Shown: piece by piece, positions 42,205 to 51,367 of the stretch | Layout of the letters: each line of letters begins with the position of its first letter | How positions within the stretch are numbered: position 1 is the first letter of the stretch | Source: Pseudomonadota bacterium | Lineage (GTDB): Bacteria > Myxococcota > Myxococcia > Myxococcales > Myxococcaceae | DNA length: 64,000 nucleotides | Reading direction: 5' to 3' | Assembly: GCA_023426545.1 (NCBI GenBank) | Contig: JAFAAN010000092.1 | Location: 1-64,000 of the forward strand | The notes under the pieces: model-generated | Database searches by the model: none | What the model saw: only the letters and a program-made list of their open reading frames with translations | Told to the model about the DNA's origin: nothing | Position numbers and translations under genes: made by a program

Positions 42205-43818
42205 TCAGCGCACCGGCAGCAGCGCGCTGTAGCGGCCCAGGTGGTCCGACACCGTCTGGGACAGCAGCACCGAGAAGGGCCGCCCCTCCAGGTTCGCCAC
42301 CCGGTAGAAGCGGACCGAGGCGTACGGCGAGGCATGGCCGGCCTCGCTCACGTGGCCGCGCACGGTGCGGCCGCGCTGGAGCGGGAAGGTCGCCAGGACC
42401 TGCTCGGCGGAGTCGTCGCCCGGCAGCACCGTGACGACGCGGCTGACGCGGGGCAGGTTCTCCGTGGGGATGAAGTCCATGCGGTAGACGCCCGGGTCCA
42501 GCCACAGCCGGAACGCTCCGGAGTCGTCCGTGGTGCCCAGGGACTCGCCGCCCGCGGGAGGCCGCGGCCAGCCCGGCACCTGGCCCACGGGCTCCGCCAG
42601 CACGCGCACGCCCGGCGCCGGCTGGAGGTTGTCCGTCTGGAGGAGGGCGCCCCGGAGGATGCGCCGCTCCGGGCAGAGGACGTCCGGGAGGACGGCGCCG
42701 GTGCGGGGGACGTCCACCGGCTGCACCATCAGCCCGGCGGTGGAGCCGGATGGGGGCACCACCACCAGCGACAAGAGGCTGCCCACCGCGGCGGGCAGCG
42801 TCCGCGCCGTGAAGTGGCCCTCCGCGTCGGTGGTGCTCAGCGGCCCCTGGAAGCTGCCGCCGCCGCCCACCTGTCCCCGCAGGGACACCGACGCATTCGC
42901 CACCGGCTGGCCGTCCCGCGCCAGGATGCGGCCGGACACCTCCACCGGCTCGCCATAGTCGCCCAGCTCCAGCGGCGCGGTGAGCGGCTCGCGCGGGTCC
43001 ACGGTGAACGTCTTCTGCGGCACCCACATGTCGCCCGTGGCCGTCACGCGCAGCAGCAGGCTGGGCCGCTGCGCGGCCTCCACGGGCAGGGCCAGCGCGA
43101 AGCTGCCCGTGGCCCGCGTCACCGGCACGCGCTGGGACAGCGGCGTGAGGTCCGCATCCAGGGCCTGGACCTCCAGGCTCGCGTCCACCCGCACCGTACC
43201 CTGGCGCACCACCTGCCCCTCCAGCAGCACCACCTGGTTGGGCGAGGGCAGCACCAGATGCAGCGGCACGGCGCTCCCAGGCTCCACGGTGGCCTGCCCG
43301 CGCACGGGCGGCAGCCGCGGGTCCTCGGGAGAGAGCGTCACCGTGTACGCCCCGGTGCCCACCGGCAGCGCCCACCGGCCGTTGGTGGGGACGAGGTGCG
43401 CGGTGAAGGTGCGCACCACGCCGGGCAGCAGCGCGCTCTCACCGCTGGCGCTCAGGCGCAGCGGCTCGGAGTAGGGGCGCGTGGACGGGTCGTCCGCACC
43501 CGGCATGGATGTGACGCGCACGGTGGTGCCCTGCACCGTGGCGGGGCCGAACAGCGCCAGGTTCAGCTCCGGCCGGATGGCGTCCACCCGGAAGTCCTGG
43601 GCGTGCAGGCCGTCGTGCGGGTTGGGCGTCACCTCCACCACGATGTCGCGGCCCGGGTCACCGCATCCGTCCGGGAAGCACACCTCGTTGGTGGCGCAGT
43701 CCGCGTCCGAGCGGCAGACGAGCTGGCTGGGGTCGGGCGTCTCGTCCAGCAGCGCGCAGCCGCTGCCGCCCAGCACGGCCAACGCCGTGAGCCACGCGAG
43801 CCGCCACCCGGCGCTCAT
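42205..43818 (-). CDS. Surface lipoprotein with carboxypeptidase-regulatory-like domains
   Basis: A 537-residue lipoprotein (LTALAVLGGSGCALL, lipobox GSGC). The mature N-terminus carries one DxDC Cys unit (CRSDADCATNEVCFPDGC) like those in the protein at 31107-33713. Several beta-sandwich repeats of the carboxypeptidase-regulatory-like type follow (VSGRILARDGQPVANASVSL, TTDAEGHFTARTLP, TTDDSGAFRLWLDPGVYRM, VRGHVSEAGHASPYASVRF). There is no enzyme motif. Translation is coupled to the upstream small lipoprotein gene (ATGA overlap at 43815-43818). Confidence 0.82.
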   Translation of the reverse strand: MSAGWRLAWLTALAVLGGSGCALLDETPDPSQLVCRSDADCATNEVCFPDGCGDPGRDIVVEVTPNPHDGLHAQDFRVDAIRPELNLALFGPATVQGTTVRVTSMPGADDPSTRPYSEPLRLSASGESALLPGVVRTFTAHLVPTNGRWALPVGTGAYTVTLSPEDPRLPPVRGQATVEPGSAVPLHLVLPSPNQVVLLEGQVVRQGTVRVDASLEVQALDADLTPLSQRVPVTRATGSFALALPVEAAQRPSLLLRVTATGDMWVPQKTFTVDPREPLTAPLELGDYGEPVEVSGRILARDGQPVANASVSLRGQVGGGGSFQGPLSTTDAEGHFTARTLPAAVGSLLSLVVVPPSGSTAGLMVQPVDVPRTGAVLPDVLCPERRILRGALLQTDNLQPAPGVRVLAEPVGQVPGWPRPPAGGESLGTTDDSGAFRLWLDPGVYRMDFIPTENLPRVSRVVTVLPGDDSAEQVLATFPLQRGRTVRGHVSEAGHASPYASVRFYRVANLEGRPFSVLLSQTVSDHLGRYSALLPVR

Positions 43819-44384
43819 CGGCAGTCCCCCTGGACGGTGTTCACCACCCAGGAGTAGGTGACGACGAAGCCCGGGTTCTCGACGAGCGTGCCGTCCGGCA
43901 ACTGCACCGGGCGGGGCCGCACCACGCGGTCCACCAGCTCCGCGTCGCTCACCAGCGCTTCCACCAGGTGGGGGCCGGGCGTGCCCAGCGGGTTGTTGGC
44001 GGACGCCAGGCTGATGAGCAGCGTGCCCCGGTCCGAGCGCCGCGGCTCGCGGGTGTTGGCCAGCTCGTACTGGCGGTAGGGGCCGCGCGGGTCCTGCGGG
44101 TTGTAGTCCACGTACCAGTGGACGACGATGCGGTCGTCCACGTCCGGGTCCTCCACGGCCACCTCGAAGGCGAGGTCGCAGGACTCCGCGCCGAAGTCCG
44201 GGATGAAGCGCTGCTGGGGCGCCACCAGGCTCTCGATGATGCGCGGCGGCCGGTTCATGAACTCCGGCACGGTGTCCAGCAGGGTGTCGTCCTGGGGGAT
44301 GAGGCAGCCGGACGCGGCGCAGCTCGCGGCCACCAGCAGCCACAGCCGTCGCCCCCCGGAGTCTCGCCGCGTCGTGGCTTCCAT
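43815..44384 (-). CDS. Small lipoprotein
   Basis: A 189-residue lipoprotein (AASCAASGCLIPQDD, lipobox ASGC) with an acidic, Pro-rich mature part and a probable beta-sandwich (CDLAFEVAVEDPDVDDRIVVHW). I do not recognise a family. It overlaps the next lipoprotein gene by 4 nt and starts 20 nt after the stop of the sigma54-activator gene, so all may be one transcript. Confidence 0.78.
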   Translation of the reverse strand: MEATTRRDSGGRRLWLLVAASCAASGCLIPQDDTLLDTVPEFMNRPPRIIESLVAPQQRFIPDFGAESCDLAFEVAVEDPDVDDRIVVHWYVDYNPQDPRGPYRQYELANTREPRRSDRGTLLISLASANNPLGTPGPHLVEALVSDAELVDRVVRPRPVQLPDGTLVENPGFVVTYSWVVNTVQGDCR

Positions 44385-44404
44385 CTTCCTTGCGGGCCGC
44401 CCGC

Positions 44405-46297
44405 CTAGAGCAGCTCGTCGCCCTCCTCGGGCGGCAGGGGCCGTCCCGACTTCTCCGCTTCCAGCTTCTCCAGATGCCGGAAGATGGTCCGCGGGTCCAC
44501 GCCCAGGTCCTTGGCCGTCTTGGTGCGGTTCCCGTTGTTCCGGGCGAGCACCTCGTTGATGTAACGCTTCTGGAATTCTTCCTTGGCCTGGAGCAGCGGC
44601 ATGATGGGCTCCAGGTTCTCCGGTTTGAGGTCCAGGTCGTCCGGGCCCAGCAGGGGCTTGTCCGCCAGCACCACCGCCTTCTTCAGCCGGTTCTCCAGCT
44701 CGCGGATGTTCCCCGGCCAGCCGTACTTGCGCATGGCCACGGTGGCGGAGGGCGTGAAGCCCCGGGTCTTGGCGCTGAACTCACGGGCATACTTCTGGAG
44801 GAAGAAGCGGCCCAGCACCACCACGTCCTCGCCGCGCTCGCGCAGGGGCGGCAGCTTCAGGGTGACGACGTTGAGGCGGTAGTAGAGGTCCTCACGGAAG
44901 GTGTTCTTCTTCACCTCGTCCTCGAGCACCTTGTTGGTGGCGGCCACCACGCGGATGTCCACCGGCTCGCCGCGGTTGTCTCCCACCTTGTAGACGATCT
45001 TCTCCTGGAGCGCGCGGAGCAGCTTCACCTGGAGCTGCAGGGGCATCTCGCCCACCTCGTCCAGGAAGAGGGTGCCGCCGATGGCCGCCTGGAACTTGCC
45101 AGCCTTGGTGGCCACCGCGCCGGTGAAGGCGCCCTTCACGTGGCCGAACAGCTCGCTCTCCAGCAGGTTCTCCGGGATGGCGCCGCAGTTGATGGTGACG
45201 AAGGGGCCCTTGGCGCGCGGCGAGCGCCGGTGGATTTCACGGGCGATGAGCTCCTTGCCGGTGCCCGTCTCGCCGGTGATGAGCACGGAGATGTCCGTGG
45301 GGGCAATCTTGTCGATGCGCTTGTACACGTCGCGCATGCCCTGGCACGCGCCCACGATGTCGCCGTAGCGCTGGTCCTCCAGCTTGCGGCGCAGCTCGGT
45401 GTTGTCGAGCTTGAGGTCGCTCACCAGCATCGCGTTCTGGAGGATGAGCGACGCCTGGGCCGCGAAGATGGTGAGCATGTCCGCGCTCTTGGGCTCGAAC
45501 CGGTTCACCAGCCGGTCGTTGCCCACGTAGATGACGCCGAAGAGGTCCCCCTTCTGCATCAGCGGCACGCACAGCACGGAGTGGACGCGCAGGTTGACCA
45601 CCGACTCGCTCTTGTTGAACTCCGGTGAATCCAGCGCGTCCGCGACGATGAGCGGCTTCTGCTCTTTGACCACCTTGGCGATGATGGAGTCGGAGAGCTT
45701 GTCCTTCTCCACCGCGTCCTCGATGTTCTCCCGGGCCACGTTGCGCGCCACCCGCACGCGCGGCTCCCCGTTCTCCATGAGGATGAGGAAGCCCTTGTCG
45801 GCGCGCGTCACCTCGATGGCCTCGTCCATGAGGGTTTCGAGGACGCGGTCCAGGTCGTAGGTCCCCAGCAGCCGCTCGCTGAAGGCGGTGAGCCGGCGCA
45901 GCAGCAGCAGCTCGCGGCCGGGCACGCCGGGCAGCTCCGTGGTGTGCGAGTCCGGGTTGGAGGTGTGCGTCACCTCGCGCGGCGGCGCGGACGCGGGGGG
46001 CGGGGTGCGGAAGACCTCGTCCCGGGCGAAGATCAGCTCGGTGTGGCCCACGCGGACCACGTCGCCGGTGGAGAGCGCGTGGGCGTCGCGCTTCTTGCCG
46101 TTGACGTGGAAGGTGGCGCCCAGGCTGCCGACCTCGTAGCGGGTGCCGTCGAAGGTGACGTGCAGGGCGCTGGCGGGGACGGCGGCGTCCTCGAGCTGGA
46201 TGTCGTTGTCCGAGCCCCGCCCGATGCTGGTGAGGCGCTTGAGCAGGGAGACCGCGCGGACCTTTCCATCAGGGGTGCGGACGGTGAGGCTGGCCAT
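44405..46297 (-). CDS. FHA-GAF sigma54-dependent transcriptional activator
   Basis: A 630-residue regulator with four modules. An N-terminal FHA domain (about 5-95: TSIGRGSDNDIQLED, SALHVTFDG, GATFHVNGKKRD) is followed by a GAF domain (about 140-300), an AAA+ sigma54 domain (about 320-555: Walker A GETGTGKE, GAFTGA loop, Walker B GGTLFLDE, WPGNIRELEN) and a Fis-type HTH (GNRTKTAKDLGVDPRTIFRH). FHA-bearing activators of this type are characteristic of myxobacteria, where phosphothreonine binding links Ser/Thr kinases to sigma54 promoters. Here the kinase gene pkn4 lies two genes upstream on the same strand. The ATG at 46297 was chosen; no strong ribosome-binding site is visible. Confidence 0.94.
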   Translation of the reverse strand: MASLTVRTPDGKVRAVSLLKRLTSIGRGSDNDIQLEDAAVPASALHVTFDGTRYEVGSLGATFHVNGKKRDAHALSTGDVVRVGHTELIFARDEVFRTPPPASAPPREVTHTSNPDSHTTELPGVPGRELLLLRRLTAFSERLLGTYDLDRVLETLMDEAIEVTRADKGFLILMENGEPRVRVARNVARENIEDAVEKDKLSDSIIAKVVKEQKPLIVADALDSPEFNKSESVVNLRVHSVLCVPLMQKGDLFGVIYVGNDRLVNRFEPKSADMLTIFAAQASLILQNAMLVSDLKLDNTELRRKLEDQRYGDIVGACQGMRDVYKRIDKIAPTDISVLITGETGTGKELIAREIHRRSPRAKGPFVTINCGAIPENLLESELFGHVKGAFTGAVATKAGKFQAAIGGTLFLDEVGEMPLQLQVKLLRALQEKIVYKVGDNRGEPVDIRVVAATNKVLEDEVKKNTFREDLYYRLNVVTLKLPPLRERGEDVVVLGRFFLQKYAREFSAKTRGFTPSATVAMRKYGWPGNIRELENRLKKAVVLADKPLLGPDDLDLKPENLEPIMPLLQAKEEFQKRYINEVLARNNGNRTKTAKDLGVDPRTIFRHLEKLEAEKSGRPLPPEEGDELL

Positions 46298-46325
46298 GGC
46301 TTCACGTACCTGGACGGAGTTTCCG

Positions 46326-47333
46326 TCAGAAGGAGAGGGTGAGTCCGGCGCCGAGTCCGCCGGAGGTCGGGTAGAGGCCCACGCGCGCGTGCGTCCTGGG
46401 CTCGGACGCGCGCGCGGGGCTGGGGCGATGGGGGGACTCCGCGGGCTGCTCGGCGCGGGGCTCCACGGTGCTGCGCACCACCTGGTCCTCATGGTGGAGG
46501 AGCGCATCCACCACGCCCACGGCGTAGATGGCGTAGAAGCCGCCGGCCGAGGACAGCTTGAGCAGCCGCCACGCGTCGCGTTGCCTGGCCCGGTTGGTGG
46601 GGATGTAGCGCACGGTGACGGAGGCCCGGCCGTCCGGGTCCAGCACGTTGTCCAGGTCGATGGTGCGCGTCTCGAACAGGGACTCGTACGCGAAGAAGGA
46701 GATGATGCTCGTCACCGCCAGCACGCCCTCGGTGGCGGCGAAGACGATGCCCAGGCTGGTCCGACCCTGCTGGAACTGGCCGGCGCCGAAGGGGACGAAG
46801 TTGACCAGGAAGTTCCGCTTCTCCACCGTGCGCACGGTGACCTGGGAGGCCAGCTCCTCCGCGCGGCGGCGCTTCACCTCGGCCTCCAGGCGCTCGCGCT
46901 CGCGGCGCTCGGCCTCCGCCTTCTCGCGCTCCTGGCGCAGGCGCCGCTCCTGGCGCAGGAAGTCCAGCTCGGTGTCCATGTCCTCCTTGAGCGTCTCGAA
47001 GAAGGCGACGGCGGGGGGCGGGACGACGAAGGGGTCCAGGCTGAAGTCCGGGTCGAGCCGGAGCAGGGCGCGCAGGTGACGGCGGGCGTCGTCCGTGCGC
47101 CCCAGGTTGAAGGCGGCCAGGCCCGCGAGCTTGTGCAGCTCTATCAGGTCGTCCTCGTCCAGGTTGCCCCGGTCGATGCGCGAGCCCGCGCGGTCCAGCA
47201 CCTCGGCGTACTTGCCGTACTCGAAGCTGGCGCGCAGCGCCGCGACCTCCGGGTCCCCGGCGTCCTGGGCGTGCGTGGCGTCCGGAGCGAGCAGCGCCAG
47301 CGCGATGAGGAGGAACGGGAGGCAGCGGCTCAT
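46326..47333 (-). CDS. Exported protein with TPR-like and membrane segments
   Basis: A 335-residue protein with a signal peptide (LPFLLIALALLAPDATHAQ), a short TPR-like region (EVLDRAGSRIDRGNLDEDDL, LAGLAAFNLGRTDDARRHL), a highly charged helix (RQERRLRQEREKAEAERRE...) and two hydrophobic segments (GIVFAATEGVLAVTSIISFF and FYAIYAVGVVDALL), ending with GLGAGLTLSF. Its start overlaps the pkn4 stop (ATGA). It may act as an envelope partner of the Pkn4 pathway; that is inference from position. Confidence 0.78.
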   Translation of the reverse strand: MSRCLPFLLIALALLAPDATHAQDAGDPEVAALRASFEYGKYAEVLDRAGSRIDRGNLDEDDLIELHKLAGLAAFNLGRTDDARRHLRALLRLDPDFSLDPFVVPPPAVAFFETLKEDMDTELDFLRQERRLRQEREKAEAERRERERLEAEVKRRRAEELASQVTVRTVEKRNFLVNFVPFGAGQFQQGRTSLGIVFAATEGVLAVTSIISFFAYESLFETRTIDLDNVLDPDGRASVTVRYIPTNRARQRDAWRLLKLSSAGGFYAIYAVGVVDALLHHEDQVVRSTVEPRAEQPAESPHRPSPARASEPRTHARVGLYPTSGGLGAGLTLSF

Positions 47334-49270
47334 TCGGGGCGGAGGCTCCCGCGCAGGGTGGTGGGTTCGCCCGGCCGCAGGTGTACCACACGGCGCTCCG
47401 ACACGAAGCCCGGGTGGGAGACCTCCACCACCACGGTGTGCTGGAAGCCCGCGGGCCCGCGCGGCGAACGCACCTCGAAGGGCGAGGCCAGGCTCTCCTC
47501 CACGGTGCGGAGCTCGTCGCCCACGCGCACCTGGGCGCCCGCGGGCTCGAAGTCCACCGACAGGCGCGACGCCTTGGGCTGCGCGCGCAGGTGGAAGACG
47601 TTGTCGCCCTCGGCTTGCACGTCGATGGAGTCCACCACGTCCTCGCAGTAGTCGCAGGAGATGGTGACGGTGTGCCGCCCGGGCGTCATCTCCACGTCGT
47701 GCTTCTGGAGGGGCTGGGCGCTGAGCGGGCCGTCATCCACCTGGATGCTGCCATAGGGGCGCACCAGGATGGACACCGGCACCTTGCGCACCAGCGGCTT
47801 GCGCGGCGCGTCCTCGCTCTCGGTGGCGCGAAGGCCGCCCGTGCGAACGGCGCCGCCCGCGCCAGACGCGCTGTCGGCGGCACGGGGCACCAGCCCGCCG
47901 GGTGCCGGAGCGGCCTTGGCGGTCCGCGGCGGCGCGCTGGCGGATCGGCCCGGCTGCGCCGTGTCCGGGCCCGGCCGTCCCGCGTCCTCCTGGGCACCCG
48001 GCGCCACGCTCGTGGGAGCGGTGGTGGCCAGGGGGCTGATGGCGTCGGGCGGCAGGGTGGCCAGGGCGTCCTCTGGCGCGGCGGTCGCCCCGGGGAGGGA
48101 TGACCCGCCCTCGTCGCGGCCATGGCTCACCTTCCAGCCGCCCAGGCCCAGCAGCCCGATGGCGGCCACGCCCGCGCCGAGCCGCAAGCCCCGGCGGCGC
48201 CACGTCCTGATGCGCTGGGCCCGCTGGATGCCCTTGAGCAACGCGAGCGCCCGCTCGTTGGTCGCGTCCAGCGCGAGCACCTGGTTGAGGCTGGCCAGGG
48301 CGCGCGGGGTGCGCTTCTCCGCGAGCTGCCGCTCGCTGCGCTCCAGCAGCGTGGCGACGATGCGCTGGCGGGCCAGCTTCCGGTACGCCTGGGGATCCGC
48401 GAAGAAGGAGACCAGCTCCTCGCCCACGCGGGCGAAGCCCAGGCCCGCGAGGTAGTCGGCGAGCGCGTCGCGCAGGCGGGACGCGTCGGCGTAGCGCCGC
48501 TGCGGGTCGCGCTGGAGGCACGTGGCGCAGATGTCCGCCAGCTCGTCGGACAGCGCGGGCACGCGCCGGCGCGGGTCCTCATAGTCCCCGTCCAGGATGC
48601 GCTTGAGCGTGGCGGTGGTGTTGGGCGCGAGGAAGGGCAGCCGCCCCGTCATGGCGGCGTAGAACATGATGCCCACGCTGAAGACGTCCGCCGGGGGGCC
48701 CGCTTCGAGGCCCTCGATGATCTCCGGGGACATGTGCGCCGGCGAGCCCACCAGCGTGCCGGTGACGGTCATCCGCTCCTCGATGTCCATCAGCCGGGCG
48801 ATGCCGAAGTCCATGAGCTTGAGGATGCCGTCCTCGCGCACCATGACGTTCTCCGGCTTGAGGTCGCGGTGGATGACGCCGGACTCGTGCGCGTGCGCCA
48901 GGGCCGCGGCGAGCTCGTGGATGACCATGGCCGCCAGCTCCGGCGGGTCCATGGGCCCCTCGTCGAGGAAGACCTTCAGCGTCTGGCCGCGGATGTACTC
49001 AGTGACGATGAACGCGTCCTGCGCGTCCGCGGCGGAGAAGTCGAACACCTCGAGGATGTTGGGGTGGTTGAGCTTGGCCACCGCGCGGGCCTCGCGGGCC
49101 AGCCGCCGGCGCGACTCGTCCTTGCCGGCCAGGTGCGGGTGCAGCACCTTCACCGCCACCTCGCGGTCCAGGGCGGTGTCGAGCCCCTTGTACACGACGC
49201 TCATTCCCCCCGAGCCGAGCTGCTCGAGGATGCGGTAGCGACCGATATGGCGGCCGACGAGCGACGTCAT
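47330..49270 (-). CDS. pkn4: Membrane Ser/Thr protein kinase, Pkn4 orthologue
   Basis: A 646-residue Hanks-type kinase. The kinase domain (about 12-275) has LGSGGMSVVYKG, Lys41, HRDLKPEN (Asp136), DFG (Asp154) and activation-loop end GSPAHMSPE. A juxtamembrane helical region is followed by one TM segment at about 363-379 (GLRLGAGVAAIGLLGLGG), an Ala/Pro/Ser-rich linker, and a C-terminal PEGA-like beta domain outside the membrane. It lies 18 nt downstream of the 6-phosphofructokinase gene. In M. xanthus, as I recall the published work, pfk and pkn4 form an operon with this spacing and Pkn4 activates PFK by phosphorylation during development. The identification rests on this arrangement plus architecture. 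Confidence 0.93.
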   Translation of the reverse strand: MTSLVGRHIGRYRILEQLGSGGMSVVYKGLDTALDREVAVKVLHPHLAGKDESRRRLAREARAVAKLNHPNILEVFDFSAADAQDAFIVTEYIRGQTLKVFLDEGPMDPPELAAMVIHELAAALAHAHESGVIHRDLKPENVMVREDGILKLMDFGIARLMDIEERMTVTGTLVGSPAHMSPEIIEGLEAGPPADVFSVGIMFYAAMTGRLPFLAPNTTATLKRILDGDYEDPRRRVPALSDELADICATCLQRDPQRRYADASRLRDALADYLAGLGFARVGEELVSFFADPQAYRKLARQRIVATLLERSERQLAEKRTPRALASLNQVLALDATNERALALLKGIQRAQRIRTWRRRGLRLGAGVAAIGLLGLGGWKVSHGRDEGGSSLPGATAAPEDALATLPPDAISPLATTAPTSVAPGAQEDAGRPGPDTAQPGRSASAPPRTAKAAPAPGGLVPRAADSASGAGGAVRTGGLRATESEDAPRKPLVRKVPVSILVRPYGSIQVDDGPLSAQPLQKHDVEMTPGRHTVTISCDYCEDVVDSIDVQAEGDNVFHLRAQPKASRLSVDFEPAGAQVRVGDELRTVEESLASPFEVRSPRGPAGFQHTVVVEVSHPGFVSERRVVHLRPGEPTTLRGSLRPE

Positions 49271-49288
49271 GGCGTGTGCGGAGCCCTC

Positions 49289-50386
49289 TCAGTCCCCGAA
49301 GCTGATGCCCATGCTCTTGGTGAAGCGCACCAGCTCGCCGGACGGATCCACCCGGCGCTCCTTGCGCGACTCGCTCAGCGGCACCGAGATGATCTCACCC
49401 GCGCGCAGGGCCACCATGTGGTCCCACTGGCCGGCGCTCACCAGGTCCAGCACCTTGCAGCCATAGCGGGTGGCCAGCACCCGGTCCGCCGCGCTCGGGC
49501 TGCCGCCGCGCTGGAGGTGGCCCAGCACCGTCACGCGGATCTCCGCCTCGATGTGCCGGGCCAGCAGGTCCGCGAGCACCTTGCCCGAGCCGCCCAGCCG
49601 CACCACGCCGCGGCCGGGAATGGCCTCCGCCGAGTCCAGCACGGCCAGCTGGCCGCCCTGGGGGAACGCGCCCTCGGAGATGGCGATGATGGAGAAGCTG
49701 CGGCGGCGGGTGGCGCGGCGGTGGAGCTTCTCCACCACGGACTCCACCCGGTAGGGAATCTCCGGAATCAGGATGACGTCCGCGCCCCCGGCGATGCCGC
49801 TCTCCAGGGTGAGGAAGCCGGCGTGGCGGCCCATGATCTCCACCACCATCACCCGGTCATGGGACTCGGCGGTGGAGTGCAGGCGGTCGAGCGCCTCGGT
49901 GACGATGAGCCGCGCGGTGTCGAAGCCGAACGTCTGATCCGTGCCCGACAGGTCGTTGTCGATGGTCTTCGGGCAGCCCACCACCTTGAGGCCCTTCTCC
50001 ACGAGCCGGTGGGCGATGGACAGCGTGCCGTCTCCGCCCACGGCGATGAGCCCGTCCAGGCGCAGCTCCTCGCAGCGGCGGAGGACCTGGTCGGACACGT
50101 CGCGCTCCACCCAGTGCCCGTCCTCACGGGTCGCGTAGGCGAACGGGTTGGCCTTGTTGGAGGTCCCCAGGATGGTGCCGCCCTTGGGGAGGATGCCGCG
50201 CGTGTCTTCCTCGGTGAGGGGGCGGGCGAGCTCTGGCTCCACCAACCCCATGTAGCCATTCTCGATACCCACGAACTCGTAGCCGAATTCGTGCGTGCCT
50301 CGCTTCACGAGGCCGCGAATGAGCGCGTTGAGGCCGGGGCAGTCTCCGCCGCCGGTCAGGACTCCGAGTCTCATGGGACGGGTCAT
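49289..50386 (-). CDS. pfkA: 6-phosphofructokinase
   Basis: A 365-residue phosphofructokinase of glycolysis (fructose 6-phosphate to fructose 1,6-bisphosphate). Motifs are the N-terminal GGGDCPGLNA, GGDGT (ATP/Mg), catalytic KTIDNDLSGTD, EIMGRHAG and the LGHLQRGG effector/substrate region. Within LHRRATRRRS, Thr226 has the residue number I recall for the Pkn4 phosphorylation site in M. xanthus PFK, which supports the upstream ATG (MTRPMRLG) as start. There is no obvious Shine-Dalgarno sequence. A strong promoter lies about 60 nt upstream. Confidence 0.96.
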   Translation of the reverse strand: MTRPMRLGVLTGGGDCPGLNALIRGLVKRGTHEFGYEFVGIENGYMGLVEPELARPLTEEDTRGILPKGGTILGTSNKANPFAYATREDGHWVERDVSDQVLRRCEELRLDGLIAVGGDGTLSIAHRLVEKGLKVVGCPKTIDNDLSGTDQTFGFDTARLIVTEALDRLHSTAESHDRVMVVEIMGRHAGFLTLESGIAGGADVILIPEIPYRVESVVEKLHRRATRRRSFSIIAISEGAFPQGGQLAVLDSAEAIPGRGVVRLGGSGKVLADLLARHIEAEIRVTVLGHLQRGGSPSAADRVLATRYGCKVLDLVSAGQWDHMVALRAGEIISVPLSESRKERRVDPSGELVRFTKSMGISFGD

Positions 50387-50446
50387 ACAGGTCGGACGCG
50401 GGTGTCAGAGGGAGGGTGCTTCACCATGACAGAAACGTCGGACCTG

Positions 50447-50475
50447 ATTGTAGGAGGGGGGGCCTGGGGGTGCAA
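50447..50475 (-). promoter_or_regulatory. Promoter of the pfkA-pkn4 operon
   Basis: On the minus strand, TTGCAC and TACAAT are separated by exactly 17 nt (a C-rich spacer). The expected transcript start is near 50440, giving a leader of about 55 nt before the pfkA ATG. This is the best sigma70-type promoter I find in the window. Confidence 0.7.
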
Positions 50476-50525
50476 CGCGTGAATCGCCGACCTGGGCGGA
50501 TTCGCGAGTGGAAACGGGCCTTTCC

Positions 50526-51008
50526 TCAGTCGCGCTTCAGCCGGCGCCGCGAGGCGACCCGGTCGAGCAGGGCCTGCAGCCGGGGCTCCGCCTTGTCGGG
50601 CAAGGCCCTATCTGTCGGTGACTGTAGGGGCATTGTCCGCGCGAGGCCATAGAGCTCGATCAGCCGCTCCTTGAGCAGCTCGCTGTCCGGCCGCTCCTGG
50701 AGGGCGCGGCGGTAGCAAGCGGCGGCCCCAGCGTAGTCCCCGAGGGCGAAGAGGCGCTCGCCCTCCTGGACGGGGGAGGAGGGGCCCACGGGCAGCGGGA
50801 TGTGAGCCTGCGCCCGGACGGCTTCGAGCACTTCCAACTCGGCGGGTTGGAGCAGCTCTCGCGCGTTGGCGAGCTTGTGGGCGAGCGTCGCGTCGTCCGG
50901 GAACGCGCGGACGAGCGCTTCGTACAAGCGGAGCGCTTCGGTGAGCTCGCCGCGGCGCAGGGCGCGATCGGCACGTGACTCCATGTCGTCCCTGGCGGCG
51001 GGGGTCAT
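50526..51008 (-). CDS. TPR-repeat protein
   Basis: A 160-residue soluble protein with two separated TPR-like helix pairs (RADRALRRGELTEALRLYEA and GERLFALGDYAGAAACYRRA) and a basic C-terminus (RVASRRRLKRD). CTGGAGAG precedes the ATG closely. It lies upstream of pfkA in the same direction, but a clear promoter separates them. Partner unknown. Confidence 0.75.
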   Translation of the reverse strand: MTPAARDDMESRADRALRRGELTEALRLYEALVRAFPDDATLAHKLANARELLQPAELEVLEAVRAQAHIPLPVGPSSPVQEGERLFALGDYAGAAACYRRALQERPDSELLKERLIELYGLARTMPLQSPTDRALPDKAEPRLQALLDRVASRRRLKRD

Positions 51009-51367
51009 CTCTCCAGCAGGTTACCCGCGCCGAGCGGGGATGTCACAACGAAGAAGATTCATGGGGCTGCACACCGGATCCGGGGATTCCAGGGCCGCAC
51101 GCCGCGTCGGGGTGACGCTCGCGCTCGGTCGGGGAGGCGGTCGCCTCGCGTGTGACCCCGGCCCGCGGTCCGCCGGTGGAATGTGAGGGATTGCGTGTGT
51201 TTCACCCCCCAGCGTGTGATGGCCTCCGCGGTGTCTGTCTTCAGCGGAGCCCGCCTCGCGGTGCTCATGGCGTGTGTCCCGCGCGGAGATGGTGCTTGCC
51301 ACCCTTCGAGGGTGTGGGCAGGTTTCTCTCCCCCTTCTTTCAAGGGACCGACCTCCAGGGAGGACAC
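51009..51367. other. Divergent intergenic region (359 bp)
   Basis: It lies between the leftward TPR gene and the rightward VOC gene. Several open frames cross it, but none has both a ribosome-binding site and plausible protein character. I see no tRNA, no strong hairpin and no convincing promoter pair; a pyrimidine run (CTCTCCCCCTTCTTTC) sits just before the VOC ribosome-binding site. Confidence 0.5.
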
